A stretch of DNA of 64,000 bases, from NCBI GenBank assembly GCA_963725315.1, contig CAVRYA010000002.1:60680-124679 (forward strand), written 5' to 3'. This stretch comes from JBBRHQ01 sp963725315. Its GTDB lineage: Bacteria; Actinomycetota; Thermoleophilia; Solirubrobacterales; 70-9. This document shows, in pieces, positions 25,659 through 34,145 of this stretch (the stretch's first letter is position 1; every line of letters begins with the position of its first letter). The translations under genes were made by a program, and so were the position numbers. Below the pieces are notes generated by a model. It was not told the origin of the DNA. It saw nothing but the letters and a program-made list of their open reading frames with translations, and did not search any database.

Positions 25659-28092
25659 CGAGGTTCCTTACCTCCTTGGCGTAGGTCTCGATGAAGGCCC
25701 GCCGCGGCTCCACCTGATCCCCCATCAGCATCGAGAAGATCTGATCGGCGGCCGAGGCGTCCTCGAGAGTCACCCGCTGCAGGGTCCTGGTCGCCGGATC
25801 CATGGTCGTCTCCCGGAGCTGATCGGCGTTCATCTCGCCGAGGCCCTTGAACCGGGTCAGCTGCGCCCCGTGCTTGGCCAGGTCGATCACGGCCCGGTGC
25901 AGATCGACGAAGGAGAGCGCCTCCTCGTGACGATCCTTCAGCGAGACCTGGAAGGGAGGGCGCCCCACCTGTTTGAGCAGGGTGCCGTGGACGTCGGCGA
26001 AGCGCCGGTAGTCGTGGTGCTTGAACAGGGACTCGGGAAGGCGGTGGGTCCGCGCCAGACTGCTGCGGCGGTGGATCGCCTTGACCACCAGCTCGCCCTC
26101 GGCGTCACCGACCAGCTCGGTGTCGAAGGGCTCCGCGGGGGGGCTTTTCGCGGCCAGCAGCTTGCGGGCGCCGGCGATGCTCGCGACCCCCTCGTCGAGC
26201 AGCTGGGACTCCTCCAGGAATCGCACCAGGTCGGAGCCGAACTCGGCCTGGAGCGAGGAGGCCCAGCCCTCGTACTCCTTGGCGCGCCGCACGTAGCTCT
26301 GCCAGCGGCTCTGGGTCAGCTTCTTGGCCTTGCCATTGGCGTCGATCAGCTCGAAGCTCTCGATCCGGTCGCGCAGCAGCAGCTCCTCCAGCTCGGACTC
26401 GCGCTCGAGGTAGGTCTCCTGGTTGCCCTGCTTGACCTTGTAGAGCGGCGGCTTGGCGATGTAGACGAAGCCGGCGTCGATCAGCGGCTGCATCTGGCGG
26501 TAGAGGAAGGTGAGGACGAGGGTGCGGATGTGGGCCCCGTCGACGTCAGCGTCGGTGGCCATGACGATCTTGTGGTAGCGAGCGTCCTCGAGGTTGAACT
26601 CGTCGTGCACCCCGGTGCCGATCGCCGTGATCAGCGCCTGGATCTCGGTGTTCTGAAGGACCTTGTCGATGCGGCTCTTCTCGACGTTGATGATCTTGCC
26701 CCGCAGCGGCAGCACCGCCTGGGTCGAGCGGTCGCGGGCCTGCTTGGCGGAGCCGCCGGCGGAGTCACCCTCGACGACGAAGATCTCCGCCAGGCTCGGG
26801 TCCTTGACCGTGCAGTCGGCGAGCTTGCCGGGAAGGGTCGAGTTCTCCAGCGCCGACTTGCGGCGAGTCAGGTCGCGGGCCTTGCGCGCCGCCTCGCGCG
26901 CCCGTGAGGCCTCGACAGCCTTGGTGATGATCCGCCGCGCCTCCCCCGGGTTCTCCTCGAAGAACTCGCCCAGCTTGCGGTTTACGGCCTCCTTGACCAG
27001 GCCCTCGATCGGGGGGTTGCCGAGTTTGGTCTTCGTTTGCCCCTCGAACTGGGGATCGTTGAGCTTGACCGAGATCACCGCGGTCAGGCCTTCGCGAACG
27101 TCCTCGCCGGCGAGGTTGTCGTCCTTCTCCTTCAGCACTGCCTTGCTGCGCGCGTAGGCGTTCAGGGTCCGCGTCAGGGCCGAGCGGAAGCCGGAGAGGT
27201 GGGTGCCACCCTCGTGGGTGTTGATGTTGTTGGCGAAGCTGAAGATCGACTCCTGGTAGGAGGTGTTCCACTGCATCGCCACCTCGACCTGGCCCTCGTC
27301 GCTCTCGCTCTCGAAGTAGATGACCTTGCGGTGCAACTCGTCCTTGTTCTCGTTCAGGTAGCGGACGAAGTCCTCGATTCCGCCCTCGTACTGGAAGCTG
27401 ACGCGGTTTGTCTGACCGCGTTCGTCAACCAGGTCGATCTTCAGGCCCCGGGTGAGGAACGCGGTCTCGCGCAGCCGCTCGGCCAGGGTGGCGAAGTCGA
27501 AATCGATCTCCTCGAAGATCTCCAGGTCGGGGAGGAAGGTGATCCGGGTCCCGGTCGTCTTGGTCGCCTCGCCCCTCTTGAAATCGGCGGTCGGCTTACC
27601 GCGCTCGTACCCCTGGCTCCAGGAGTGACCGTCCCTGGAGATCTCCAGCTGCAGCCGCTCCGAGAGCGCGTTGACGACAGAGACGCCGACGCCGTGCAGG
27701 CCGCCTGAGACCTTGTAACCGCCGCCGTCGCCGAACTTGCCGCCGGCGTGCAGCGTCGTCAGCACCACCTCGGCTGCTGGGCGCTTTTCCTTCGCGTGCT
27801 CGTCAACCGGGATCCCGCGGCCGTTGTCGGTGACGGTGCAGCTGTTGTCCGGGTGCAGGATGACCTCGACCGCGTCGCAGTAGCCGGCGATCGCCTCGTC
27901 CACCGAGTTGTCGACGACCTCGTAGACGAGGTGGTGGAGGCCGCGGAGACCGGTGGAGCCGATGTACATGCCGGGGCGCTTGCGAACCGCCTCCAGACCT
28001 TCGAGGACGGTGATGTCGGTGGCATCGTAGGAGCCTCCGCCGCCCTTCGGCCGGGACTTCTTCGCAGCAGCCTTGGTCTTCTTCTCAGGCAA
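25651..28092 (-). CDS. gyrB: DNA gyrase subunit B with E. coli-type C-terminal insertion
   Basis: ATPase subunit of gyrase, about 813 residues from a TTG at 28092 (preceded by GAAGGGA). GHKL ATPase motifs: VYEVVDNSVDEA, TVTDNGRGIPVD, GGLHGVGVSVVNAL. TOPRIM motifs: FVVEGDSAGGSA and the metal site TDADVDGAHIRTL. The C-terminus has QLTRFKGLGEMN and TTMDPATRTLQRV. Between TOPRIM and these motifs lie about 170 extra residues (starting YLERESELEELLLRD), as in the longer proteobacterial GyrB rather than the 650-700-residue mycobacterial form. A longer start at 28137 (GTG) is possible but falls inside a leader hairpin. Confidence 0.95.
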   Translation of the reverse strand: MPEKKTKAAAKKSRPKGGGGSYDATDITVLEGLEAVRKRPGMYIGSTGLRGLHHLVYEVVDNSVDEAIAGYCDAVEVILHPDNSCTVTDNGRGIPVDEHAKEKRPAAEVVLTTLHAGGKFGDGGGYKVSGGLHGVGVSVVNALSERLQLEISRDGHSWSQGYERGKPTADFKRGEATKTTGTRITFLPDLEIFEEIDFDFATLAERLRETAFLTRGLKIDLVDERGQTNRVSFQYEGGIEDFVRYLNENKDELHRKVIYFESESDEGQVEVAMQWNTSYQESIFSFANNINTHEGGTHLSGFRSALTRTLNAYARSKAVLKEKDDNLAGEDVREGLTAVISVKLNDPQFEGQTKTKLGNPPIEGLVKEAVNRKLGEFFEENPGEARRIITKAVEASRAREAARKARDLTRRKSALENSTLPGKLADCTVKDPSLAEIFVVEGDSAGGSAKQARDRSTQAVLPLRGKIINVEKSRIDKVLQNTEIQALITAIGTGVHDEFNLEDARYHKIVMATDADVDGAHIRTLVLTFLYRQMQPLIDAGFVYIAKPPLYKVKQGNQETYLERESELEELLLRDRIESFELIDANGKAKKLTQSRWQSYVRRAKEYEGWASSLQAEFGSDLVRFLEESQLLDEGVASIAGARKLLAAKSPPAEPFDTELVGDAEGELVVKAIHRRSSLARTHRLPESLFKHHDYRRFADVHGTLLKQVGRPPFQVSLKDRHEEALSFVDLHRAVIDLAKHGAQLTRFKGLGEMNADQLRETTMDPATRTLQRVTLEDASAADQIFSMLMGDQVEPRRAFIETYAKEVRNLDV

Positions 28093-28106
28093 TTGTTCCC
28101 TTCTGG

Positions 28107-28170
28107 ATATCCACAGAAAGCCCCGACCTCCTGGCACGTCCCGAAGGGGTGCGTGGCACAGGGTCGGGGC
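28107..28170 (-). promoter_or_regulatory. gyrB leader: inverted repeat and a DnaA-box-like site
   Basis: GCCCCGACC (28120-28128) and GGTCGGGGC (28162-28170) form a 9-bp perfect inverted repeat with a 33-nt spacer just upstream of the gyrB start. ATATCCACA at 28107-28115 differs from the DnaA box TTATCCACA by one base. On the minus strand a TATCCT -10-like hexamer lies upstream near 28191-28196. A leader fold could affect gyrB expression; this is a structural observation only. Confidence 0.35.
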
Positions 28171-28280
28171 GGTCGATCAAGTTGACATAAAGGATACCAG
28201 CCACGGTCCCCGGAAATCCCGCTCCCTGCAGCGAAAAACCCTGCAAATCACGCGAAAACGTAACCTCTTGCTCCAGACCT

Positions 28281-28335
28281 TCCGCAGGCGGCTCGAAGGC
28301 CTCCGAAACGGTCCACGAGAAAGCCCGCCTGCGGA
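28281..28335 (-). terminator. Inverted repeat downstream of dciA, possible terminator
   Basis: TCCGCAGGCGG (28281-28291) and CCGCCTGCGGA (28325-28335) are perfect 11-bp arms with a 33-nt spacer, starting 12 nt after the dciA stop on the minus strand. No T-run follows. It separates the dnaA-dnaN-recF-dciA group from gyrB-gyrA, so partial termination between the two groups is plausible. The loop is long, which lowers confidence. Confidence 0.35.
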
Positions 28336-28346
28336 GACGATTCGAT

Positions 28347-28658
28347 TTACTTGCTGGTCGGCCAGCCAGGGGTCGTTTCGAACTTCAGTGACCGTGGCGC
28401 CGCCTCGCCCAGCCGTTCGCGCAGCCTCTCCAGCAGCTGCGGGCCCATCATCTCCAGCTCCTGGGCCCAGACAGCGCTCTCGCAGCGGACGACGAGCGTG
28501 CCGCCACGCTCGGAGACCGGCTCGGCCGCTGCCGCAACGGCCGGACCCACGACCTCGGCCCAGAGCGCCTGGGTCGCGGCGAGGCCGGTCTGTGGCGCGG
28601 CGCGATCGCGGGCCAGGCGGATCGCCTTGGCGACCGAGCGCGGGGCGAGCCTGCCCAT
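28347..28658 (-). CDS. dciA: DciA family protein (DUF721), predicted replicative helicase loader
   Basis: A 103-residue basic protein. LWAEVVGPAVAAAAEPVSERGG and the C-terminal VWAQELEMMGPQLLERLRERLG match the DUF721 pattern (W-x-x-V-V-G...L...W-A-Q-E-L). DciA proteins act with DnaB helicase in bacteria lacking DnaC or DnaI. The position between recF and gyrB is the standard actinobacterial location. Its ATG overlaps the recF stop (TGATG). Confidence 0.82.
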   Translation of the reverse strand: MGRLAPRSVAKAIRLARDRAAPQTGLAATQALWAEVVGPAVAAAAEPVSERGGTLVVRCESAVWAQELEMMGPQLLERLRERLGEAAPRSLKFETTPGWPTSK

Positions 28659-29755
28659 CAGGCGGCCACGACCTGCGGGCGTCGGCGAGCCGTCGGCATC
28701 CAGATCGCCGTCGCGGCGAGCCGGGAGGGGACGGAGCTCTCCTCGGTGGCGGTGATCAGCGCCTGACCGCCGTTCTCGAGCCGAGCGGAGAGCCGTTCTC
28801 GGCGTGCATGGTCGAGCTCGCTCATCACATCGTCGAGGAGCATCAGCGGTGGCGCGCCGCGGGAGCGAAGCAGAGACTCCCGCTCTGCGAAAAGCAGGGC
28901 CAGCAATGCCAGGCGCTGCTGGCCCTGCGAGCCGTAGCGGCGCAGCGAGCGGCCGTCGAGGCTGATCCGCACCTCATCCAGGTGGGGTCCCCACGAGGCA
29001 CGGCCGAGCCGGAGGTCGGCCTCGCGCCGCTCCTCCAGGCCCGCGCGCAGCTGCTTGGTGTCGCCCTCGGCGCGAGGCGCATAGGCGATCGTGGCTGGAG
29101 AGTCGAAGCCAAGCTCAGCTCCCGCCTCGCTGAAATGCGGCGCCAGCTCGGCGACTGCCTCCGCGCGCGCCGCGATCAGCGGCATCGCGGCCTCGGCCAG
29201 GGCAGCGTCCCAGGGCTCCAGGTCGGCCTCGGCTGCGCTGCCGGCAGCCACTCGGTGAAGCAGCGCGTTGCGTTGGGCCAGGGCCTGCCCGTAGCGCTGA
29301 CGCAACCCGGCCCGCGAGGGCCAGCGGGTGGCGGCGAAGAGGTCGAGGTGTGCGCGGCGCTCTGCCGGAGGGCCCTTGACCAGGGCCAGCCGGTCGGGGG
29401 AGAAGACCGCGACGGGCGGACGGTTGCGGGCGGCGGTGGCGGGGTCCACGGCGCTGCCGTCGAGCAGGTGGCGGCGGCCCTCGGCCCGGCTGACCGAAGC
29501 GAGGAAGCGCCGCTCCGTGCCGTCGTCGTCGCGCACCAGGGCCTCGGCGCGGGCGATCGACTCGGAGAAGGGGATCAGCTCACGGCGATCCGAGGTTCGA
29601 AACGAGCGCCCGGTGAGCGCGAAGTAGAGCGCCTCGAGAAGGTTCGTCTTGCCTGAGCCGTTCTCGCCGAGCACGGCGGTGACGCCATCGGGGAGGGTCA
29701 CCTCGACTCCGTCGAGGGTCCTCAGCGGGCGGGCGATCACGGCGGCGAGGACCAT
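28658..29755 (-). CDS. recF: DNA replication/repair protein RecF
   Basis: SMC-like ATPase that helps load RecA at gaps. 365 residues. Walker A GENGSGKTNLLEALYFAL (about residues 30-47), signature region YGSQGQQRLALLALLFAE (about 273-290), Walker B LMLLDDVMSELD. The first core motif, usually VxxFRNY, is weaker here (VIARPLRTLDGVEV). The gene begins 6 nt after the dnaN stop and is coupled to dciA. Confidence 0.92.
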   Translation of the reverse strand: MVLAAVIARPLRTLDGVEVTLPDGVTAVLGENGSGKTNLLEALYFALTGRSFRTSDRRELIPFSESIARAEALVRDDDGTERRFLASVSRAEGRRHLLDGSAVDPATAARNRPPVAVFSPDRLALVKGPPAERRAHLDLFAATRWPSRAGLRQRYGQALAQRNALLHRVAAGSAAEADLEPWDAALAEAAMPLIAARAEAVAELAPHFSEAGAELGFDSPATIAYAPRAEGDTKQLRAGLEERREADLRLGRASWGPHLDEVRISLDGRSLRRYGSQGQQRLALLALLFAERESLLRSRGAPPLMLLDDVMSELDHARRERLSARLENGGQALITATEESSVPSRLAATAIWMPTARRRPQVVAA

Positions 29756-29761
29756 GGCAGC

Positions 29762-30868
29762 TCAGACGTTGAGCCGAATCGGCATCACCAGGTAGCGGAA
29801 GTCGTCGTTGTCGACCGGCTGCAGCAGCCCCGGACGAAGCGGGGAGATCAGCCGCAGCAGGACCTCATCGCCCTCGACGCTGTCGATGCCGTCCTTGAGG
29901 AACTCCGGGTTGAAGCCGATCTCCAACGGCTCGCCCTCGAAGGCCGCGGGCATCGACTCGCTGGCGTCCCCGACCTCCGGCGTCTCGGCCGCGATCGTCA
30001 GCTCGCCGGGGGAGAGCGACAGCTTCAGCGGAGCGTTGCGTTGCGCGAGCTGGCTGATCCGCTTGGTCACGTCGAGGAAATCGGCTCGCGGCAGCCGCAC
30101 GTCATGCTCGTAGGACTCCGGGAGGAGCTGCTTGTAGTTGGGGAACTGACCCTCGATGAGGCGCGTGTTGAGGGTGACGCCGCCGGCCCGGAAGACTGCC
30201 TGGTTCTGGAGCAGCGAGACCTCGGCGCTCTCCTCGGAGCCGGCCGAAAGGATCCGCCCCAACTCCCGCAGCGCCCGGGCCGGGATATTCGCCTCCAGGT
30301 CACCGCCGATCCCGCCCTCGACCTCGGTGCGGCGAAAGCTGAGCCGGTAGGAATCGGTCGCCACCATCGTCATCTCGCTGCCCGACGCGGTGACGAAGAC
30401 GCCCGTCAGCACCGGGCGCATGTCGTCACGAGATGCTGCCCGCGCCACCACCTCGACGGTCTCGGTGAGGACCGTTGCCGGGATCCGCAGCGGCTCGCCC
30501 TCCGCATTGGGAAAGCGGGGGAAGTCCTCCGCCGGAAGCGTCCGAAGATGGAAACGCGACCCGGCGGCGGTGATCTCCACGTCGCGCTCCGCGCTCCGCG
30601 GCTCGATCTCGACCGTATCCCCGGCGAGCGAGCGAGCGACCTCGGAGAGGAGACGACCCGGCAGCAGGAACTCGCCTTCGCCCTCCACCTCGGCCTCGAG
30701 TGCCGTTTCGATTCCCATCTCCATGTCGGTGGCTCGCAAGCGGACCTCCCCGGCGGAAGCGCTGACGTGAACTCCGCTCAGCGCCTGGGTCGCAGCGCGG
30801 TTGGAGGCGACCCTCGAGACGGCCGAGAGCTTGTCGACGAGTTCCTGGCGTTTCGTTGAGAGCTTCAA
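29762..30868 (-). CDS. dnaN: DNA polymerase III sliding clamp (beta subunit)
   Basis: Ring-shaped processivity factor, 368 residues with three clamp domains. Recognisable blocks are ATDMEMGIE, the hinge MTMVATDSYRLSFRR (about residues 165-179), GQFPNYKQLLPESYEH and the C-terminal YLVMPIRLNV. TTG start at 30868 with a weak upstream purine stretch. It lies between the predicted origin and recF. Confidence 0.95.
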   Translation of the reverse strand: MKLSTKRQELVDKLSAVSRVASNRAATQALSGVHVSASAGEVRLRATDMEMGIETALEAEVEGEGEFLLPGRLLSEVARSLAGDTVEIEPRSAERDVEITAAGSRFHLRTLPAEDFPRFPNAEGEPLRIPATVLTETVEVVARAASRDDMRPVLTGVFVTASGSEMTMVATDSYRLSFRRTEVEGGIGGDLEANIPARALRELGRILSAGSEESAEVSLLQNQAVFRAGGVTLNTRLIEGQFPNYKQLLPESYEHDVRLPRADFLDVTKRISQLAQRNAPLKLSLSPGELTIAAETPEVGDASESMPAAFEGEPLEIGFNPEFLKDGIDSVEGDEVLLRLISPLRPGLLQPVDNDDFRYLVMPIRLNV

Positions 30869-31035
30869 ATCACCGATGCCTTATTGAGTTGGGTTAGGGC
30901 CTGTGGATACTGCTCCTGCGGCCCGGAATACCGCGCTACAGAGCCGCTTCGCGGCTGTGGATGCGCTGTGGGCCGCAACGGCGGATTCTTGCACTCCCGA
31001 CGGCTGTCAATCCTCAGCCATCCCGGTTGTGGATG
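30869..31035. other. Predicted oriC: dnaA-dnaN spacer with DnaA-box-like repeats
   Basis: The spacer between the dnaN start and the dnaA stop holds three same-strand repeats of the core TGTGGAT: CTGTGGATA (30901-30909), CTGTGGATG (30955-30963) and TTGTGGATG (31027-31035, inside the end of dnaA), each one to two bases from the DnaA box TTGTGGATA. It also has a relatively A+T-rich patch (30880-30900). The dnaA-oriC-dnaN order is the classic origin layout. The spacer is short for an actinobacterial origin, so part of the origin may lie elsewhere. Confidence 0.55.
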
Positions 31036-32375
31036 GCTGTGCGCAGGGTCTCGAGCCTGCGGCGCAGGTCGGGATCCTCGGCCGCCGCCGCCTCGACCCG
31101 GCGGATCGAGTTGAGCACGGTGGTGTGGTCGCGGCCTCCGTAGAGCCGCCCGATCTGCGGCAGGGAGAGCTCCGTCGCTTCGCGGGTGAGGTAGATGGCG
31201 ACCTGTCGGGCACGCAACGGCGTTGCAGCGCGGGCAGTCCCGACCAGCTCGGCTCGGGAGACGCCGAAGGATTCGGCGACCCGGGACTGGATCTCCTCCG
31301 GCGCCGGGTGGAGGCGGGGAGGCGAGGAGCTGGGGATCACCTCGGCGACGAGCTCGCGGCTGAGCGGGCGGGCCATCAGCGAGGCGTGGGCGATCGCCCT
31401 GGTCAGGGCGCCGTGGAGCTGGCGGACGTTGGAGTCGATCCGCTCCGCAAGCTCGGCAAGGGCGTCGCGGTCGGAGATCTCGACTCCCGATTCACGTACC
31501 AGGCGACGGAGGACGGCGAGGCGCATGGCGAGGTTCGGCGCTCCGACCTCAACGGTCAGGCCCCACTCGAAGCGGTCACGCAGGCGCCGGGCGAGCTCGG
31601 AGAGGTCGGCGGGGATGCGGTCGGCGGAGAGGACCAGTTGGCTGCCGGACTCATAGAGCGCGTTGAAGGTGTGGAAGAACTCCTCCTCCGTGTGGCGCTT
31701 GCCCTCGAGGAACTGGACGTCGTCGACGAGGAGGACGTCGAGGTCGCGGTAGCGGCGCTTGAACGCCTCGCTCCCGGCGCTCTGAAGCGACGCGACGAAC
31801 TCGTTCATGAAGCTCTCGGCGGTCGTGTAGCGGACGTTCAACTCCGGCGCGTGGTCGGTCAGGTAGTTGGCTATCGCGGTGAGCAGGTGTGTCTTCCCCA
31901 GTCCGGGCGGTCCGTGCAGGAAGAGGGGGTTGTAGGCCTCACTGGGTGCTTCTGCGACGGCCAGCGCAGCGGCGTGGGCAAGGCGGTTGCCGTCGCCGAT
32001 CACGAAGCGCTCGAATACGTACTGTGGGTTGGGAGTTTGGTCGCGGCTACCCGCAGCCTGGTCGCCGCCGGCCTCAGGCGGGGAAGAGGAGAAGCTGATC
32101 GAGGTCAGGTCGGCCTGAGTCTCGGCCAGGGCAGCGGTGATCAGGCTTCCGTAGCGCCGCTCGGCCCAGGTCAGGATTCCGTCGGGCGCCGTGAGCTGCA
32201 GGGTCTGCCCGCGAACCCCAAACGGCCGAAGCGGCTCCAGCCAGATGCGAAATGTGGACTCGGGCACGGAGGCGCGCAGCCGGGTTCGGACCTCTGACCA
32301 GAGAGCCTCCAGATCCGCCTCGAACCCCGTCGCCGACCGGCTGCCGGGACTCGGTGGATCCGGGACTTCCTGCAC
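31014..32375 (-). CDS. dnaA: Chromosomal replication initiator DnaA
   Basis: Binds DnaA boxes and melts the origin. About 453 residues from GTG 32375, chosen because GGAAGG lies upstream and the domain I sequence (LEALWSEVRTRLRASVPEST) begins soon after; longer frames would run into the rpmH gene on the other strand. AAA+ motifs: Walker A LHGPPGLGKTHLL, Walker B LLVDDVQFLEG, sensor I VLSADRIP. Domain IV signature: YLTREATELSLPQIGRLYGG and RDHTTVLNSI. Divergent from rpmH. Confidence 0.95.
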   Translation of the reverse strand: MQEVPDPPSPGSRSATGFEADLEALWSEVRTRLRASVPESTFRIWLEPLRPFGVRGQTLQLTAPDGILTWAERRYGSLITAALAETQADLTSISFSSSPPEAGGDQAAGSRDQTPNPQYVFERFVIGDGNRLAHAAALAVAEAPSEAYNPLFLHGPPGLGKTHLLTAIANYLTDHAPELNVRYTTAESFMNEFVASLQSAGSEAFKRRYRDLDVLLVDDVQFLEGKRHTEEEFFHTFNALYESGSQLVLSADRIPADLSELARRLRDRFEWGLTVEVGAPNLAMRLAVLRRLVRESGVEISDRDALAELAERIDSNVRQLHGALTRAIAHASLMARPLSRELVAEVIPSSSPPRLHPAPEEIQSRVAESFGVSRAELVGTARAATPLRARQVAIYLTREATELSLPQIGRLYGGRDHTTVLNSIRRVEAAAAEDPDLRRRLETLRTAIHNRDG

Positions 32376-32557
32376 GCGCGATGCCCTTCCGTCGAGTTGG
32401 CTCGTTCGCTCGCTGATGGGCGCGTAAGGCGCTGCATCACCGAGGCGCGCCGACCATAGCGCCGGGGTGTCGGTGCCCGATCCGGGCTTCCGCAAATGCC
32501 GAAGAAAAGATTGAAAGGGCGCCTCGAGGTTGACGCGACGCCGCCTCGACGCGTCCG

Positions 32558-32563
32558 TATACT
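32558..32563 (+). promoter_or_regulatory. -10-like TATACT upstream of rpmH
   Basis: TATACT ends 16 nt before the rpmH ATG, giving a leader of about ten bases. A TTGACG lies at 32530-32535, but the 22-nt spacer is too long for a standard -35, so only the -10 assignment is offered. Confidence 0.4.
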
Positions 32564-32579
32564 GCCGCGACACCGACCG

Positions 32580-32714
32580 ATGAAGCGCACCTACCAGCCC
32601 AAGAAGCGCAAGCGAGCCCGGACCCACGGGTTCCGCGCCCGCATGCGTACCCGCGGCGGTCGGGCGATCATCAAGCGCCGCCGCCGCAAGGGCCGCAAGC
32701 GCCTCGCCGCGTAA
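32580..32714 (+). CDS. rpmH: 50S ribosomal protein bL34
   Basis: A 44-residue, highly basic protein beginning MKRTYQPKKRKRARTHGF and ending KRRRRKGRKRL, the standard L34 sequence. It is the first gene of the rpmH-rnpA-yidD-yidC-jag-rsmG-parA-parB series that flanks oriC in many bacteria. The open frame extends 28 codons upstream, but the conserved Met at 32580 is the true start. Confidence 0.97.
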   Translation: MKRTYQPKKRKRARTHGFRARMRTRGGRAIIKRRRRKGRKRLAA

Positions 32715-32716
32715 CG

Positions 32717-33106
32717 ATGGCAGAGGGTGACGCCGGGGCGCGGAAGCGTCGGCGCCTGTCACGGAGCGGGGACTTCGACCGCGTCTACCGGGAGGGGAGC
32801 TCTCATGCGACGCGCTACCTGGTGCTCTACAGCTTCCCCCGCGGCGAGGGCGGGGACGGCGAGCCCCGGCTCGGCGTCTCGGTCAGCCGCAAGGTCGGCG
32901 GAGCGGTCGAGCGCAACCGGGTCAAACGCGCCCTGCGTGAGGCGTTCTGGGGCCTGGCGGAGGAGCTGCCGGCCGAACACGACTTCGTCCTCGTCGCCCG
33001 CCCAGAGATCGGCGCGCGGGTCGAGGACGGCGGGCCCGGAGCGGTGCGGGAGTGCATCCAGGAGGCGCTGAGCGGGGTGTCCCCCGCCGGGGAGCGTTCG
33101 ACGTGA
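32717..33106 (+). CDS. rnpA: Ribonuclease P protein component
   Basis: Protein subunit that helps RNase P bind pre-tRNA. 129 residues: RLSRSGDFDRVYREGSSH near the N-terminus and the RNR signature VERNRVKRALREAFW near residue 72. The ATG is 3 nt after rpmH; the stop overlaps the yidD GTG. The RNA subunit gene is not in this window. Confidence 0.93.
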   Translation: MAEGDAGARKRRRLSRSGDFDRVYREGSSHATRYLVLYSFPRGEGGDGEPRLGVSVSRKVGGAVERNRVKRALREAFWGLAEELPAEHDFVLVARPEIGARVEDGGPGAVRECIQEALSGVSPAGERST

Positions 33107-33109
33107 AAC
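33096..33109. promoter_or_regulatory. parS-like palindrome at the rnpA-yidD junction
   Basis: GTTCGACGTGAAAC matches the bacterial parS consensus GTTTCACGTGAAAC at 12 of 14 positions, with a perfect right half-site. It lies about 3 kb from the parA-parB genes and 2 kb from the predicted origin, where ParB-loading sites normally occur. It overlaps the end of rnpA and the GTG of yidD, so the match is partly constrained by coding sequence. No full-consensus site was noticed in the origin region. Confidence 0.35.
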
Positions 33110-33378
33110 AACTCGCGCTGATCCCGATCCGCGCCTACCAGCGCTGGGTCTCGCCGGCAATGCCACGCCGCTGCCGCTACGAGCCGACCTGCTCCGCCTA
33201 CGCGGTGGACTCGATCCGCCGCTTCGGCGTCGTTCGCGGCCTCCTGCTCGCCGGCTGGCGCCTGCTGCGCTGCAATCCCTTCAGCCGCGGCGGCTTCGAC
33301 CCCGTCCCCTCGAGGTTCACTCTGCGAACGGGCCCGGTCGACCCGGCGGTCCACCATGGCGAGCTGGGAGCGAGATGA
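33103..33378 (+). CDS. yidD: Membrane protein insertion efficiency factor YidD
   Basis: A 91-residue protein with the YidD motif pattern: IRAYQRWVSPAMPRRCRYEP, then TCSAYAVDSIRRFGVVRGLL and RCNPFSRGGFDPVP, with the three conserved cysteines. It aids YidC-dependent insertion at the inner membrane surface. GTG start in a 4-nt overlap with rnpA; its stop overlaps the yidC ATG (ATGA). Confidence 0.93.
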   Translation: MKQLALIPIRAYQRWVSPAMPRRCRYEPTCSAYAVDSIRRFGVVRGLLLAGWRLLRCNPFSRGGFDPVPSRFTLRTGPVDPAVHHGELGAR

Positions 33379-34130
33379 CGCCGCTGATCGCCAACATCCT
33401 GCAGCCGCTGATCGACGTCGCGAACTCGGTTCTGCAGTTCTTCCACGACGACGTCGGGCTGAGCTGGGGCGGCGCGATCATCGCGCTGACGGTCGTCACC
33501 AGGGCGTTGTTGATCCCGCTCACCTACAAGCAGCTAGTGGGGATGCGGGCGATGCAGGCGCTCCAGCCCCAGATCAAGGAGCTTCAGGCGAAGTACAAGA
33601 ACGACCGCCAGCGCATGCAGCAGGAGATGATGAAGTTCTACCAGGAGAACAACGTCAACCCGTTCGCCTCCTGCATCCCGCTGATCGCGCAGCTCCCCGT
33701 CTTCATCACCCTCTTCTACACCCTCCGCCACGAGCTCCCGGCGGACATCGGATGCTCGGCCGGGCACTGCGGCGACCAGGCCTCCTTCCTGTTCATCCCT
33801 GACCTCACCGCCGCAGCGACCGGGTGGGTGCTCGGCGTACTCCTCGTCCTCTATGTCGGCACCCAGCTGATCTCCGGCCTGGTGATGTCGGTCACCGCCG
33901 ACAAGAACCAGAAACGGATGATGATGGTCCTGCCGTTCGTCTTCGTCCCCTTCATCATCAGCTTCCCGGCCGGCCTCGTCCTCTACTGGATCACCACCAA
34001 CGTCTGGACGATCGGCCAGCAGTACGTGATCCAGAGGGTGGTCCCCGCCCCGACGGTCCCCACCGGCGCGGCAGCGGCTGTGGCCAAGGCACCACCGCCT
34101 CCACCGAAGAAGAAGAAGAAACGCCGCTGA
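33375..34130 (+). CDS. yidC: Membrane protein insertase YidC/Oxa1
   Basis: A 251-residue short Oxa1-type insertase without the large periplasmic domain of Gram-negative YidC. It has the hydrophilic-groove Arg in LTVVTRALLIPLTYKQ, a cytoplasmic helical hairpin (QIKELQAKYKNDRQRMQQEM), NVNPFASCIPLIAQLPVFI, and the last helices LPFVFVPFIISFPAGLVLYW. The C-terminus is a basic tail (PPPPPKKKKKRR) that could contact ribosomes. Confidence 0.94.
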   Translation: MTPLIANILQPLIDVANSVLQFFHDDVGLSWGGAIIALTVVTRALLIPLTYKQLVGMRAMQALQPQIKELQAKYKNDRQRMQQEMMKFYQENNVNPFASCIPLIAQLPVFITLFYTLRHELPADIGCSAGHCGDQASFLFIPDLTAAATGWVLGVLLVLYVGTQLISGLVMSVTADKNQKRMMMVLPFVFVPFIISFPAGLVLYWITTNVWTIGQQYVIQRVVPAPTVPTGAAAAVAKAPPPPPKKKKKRR

Positions 34131-34145
34131 CGCGAAGTTGCCGGC

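Noticed and set aside
32530..32563. TTGACG plus TATACT as a full promoter for rpmH
   Set aside because: The 22-nt spacer is outside the usual 16-19 range, so only the -10 box was kept.
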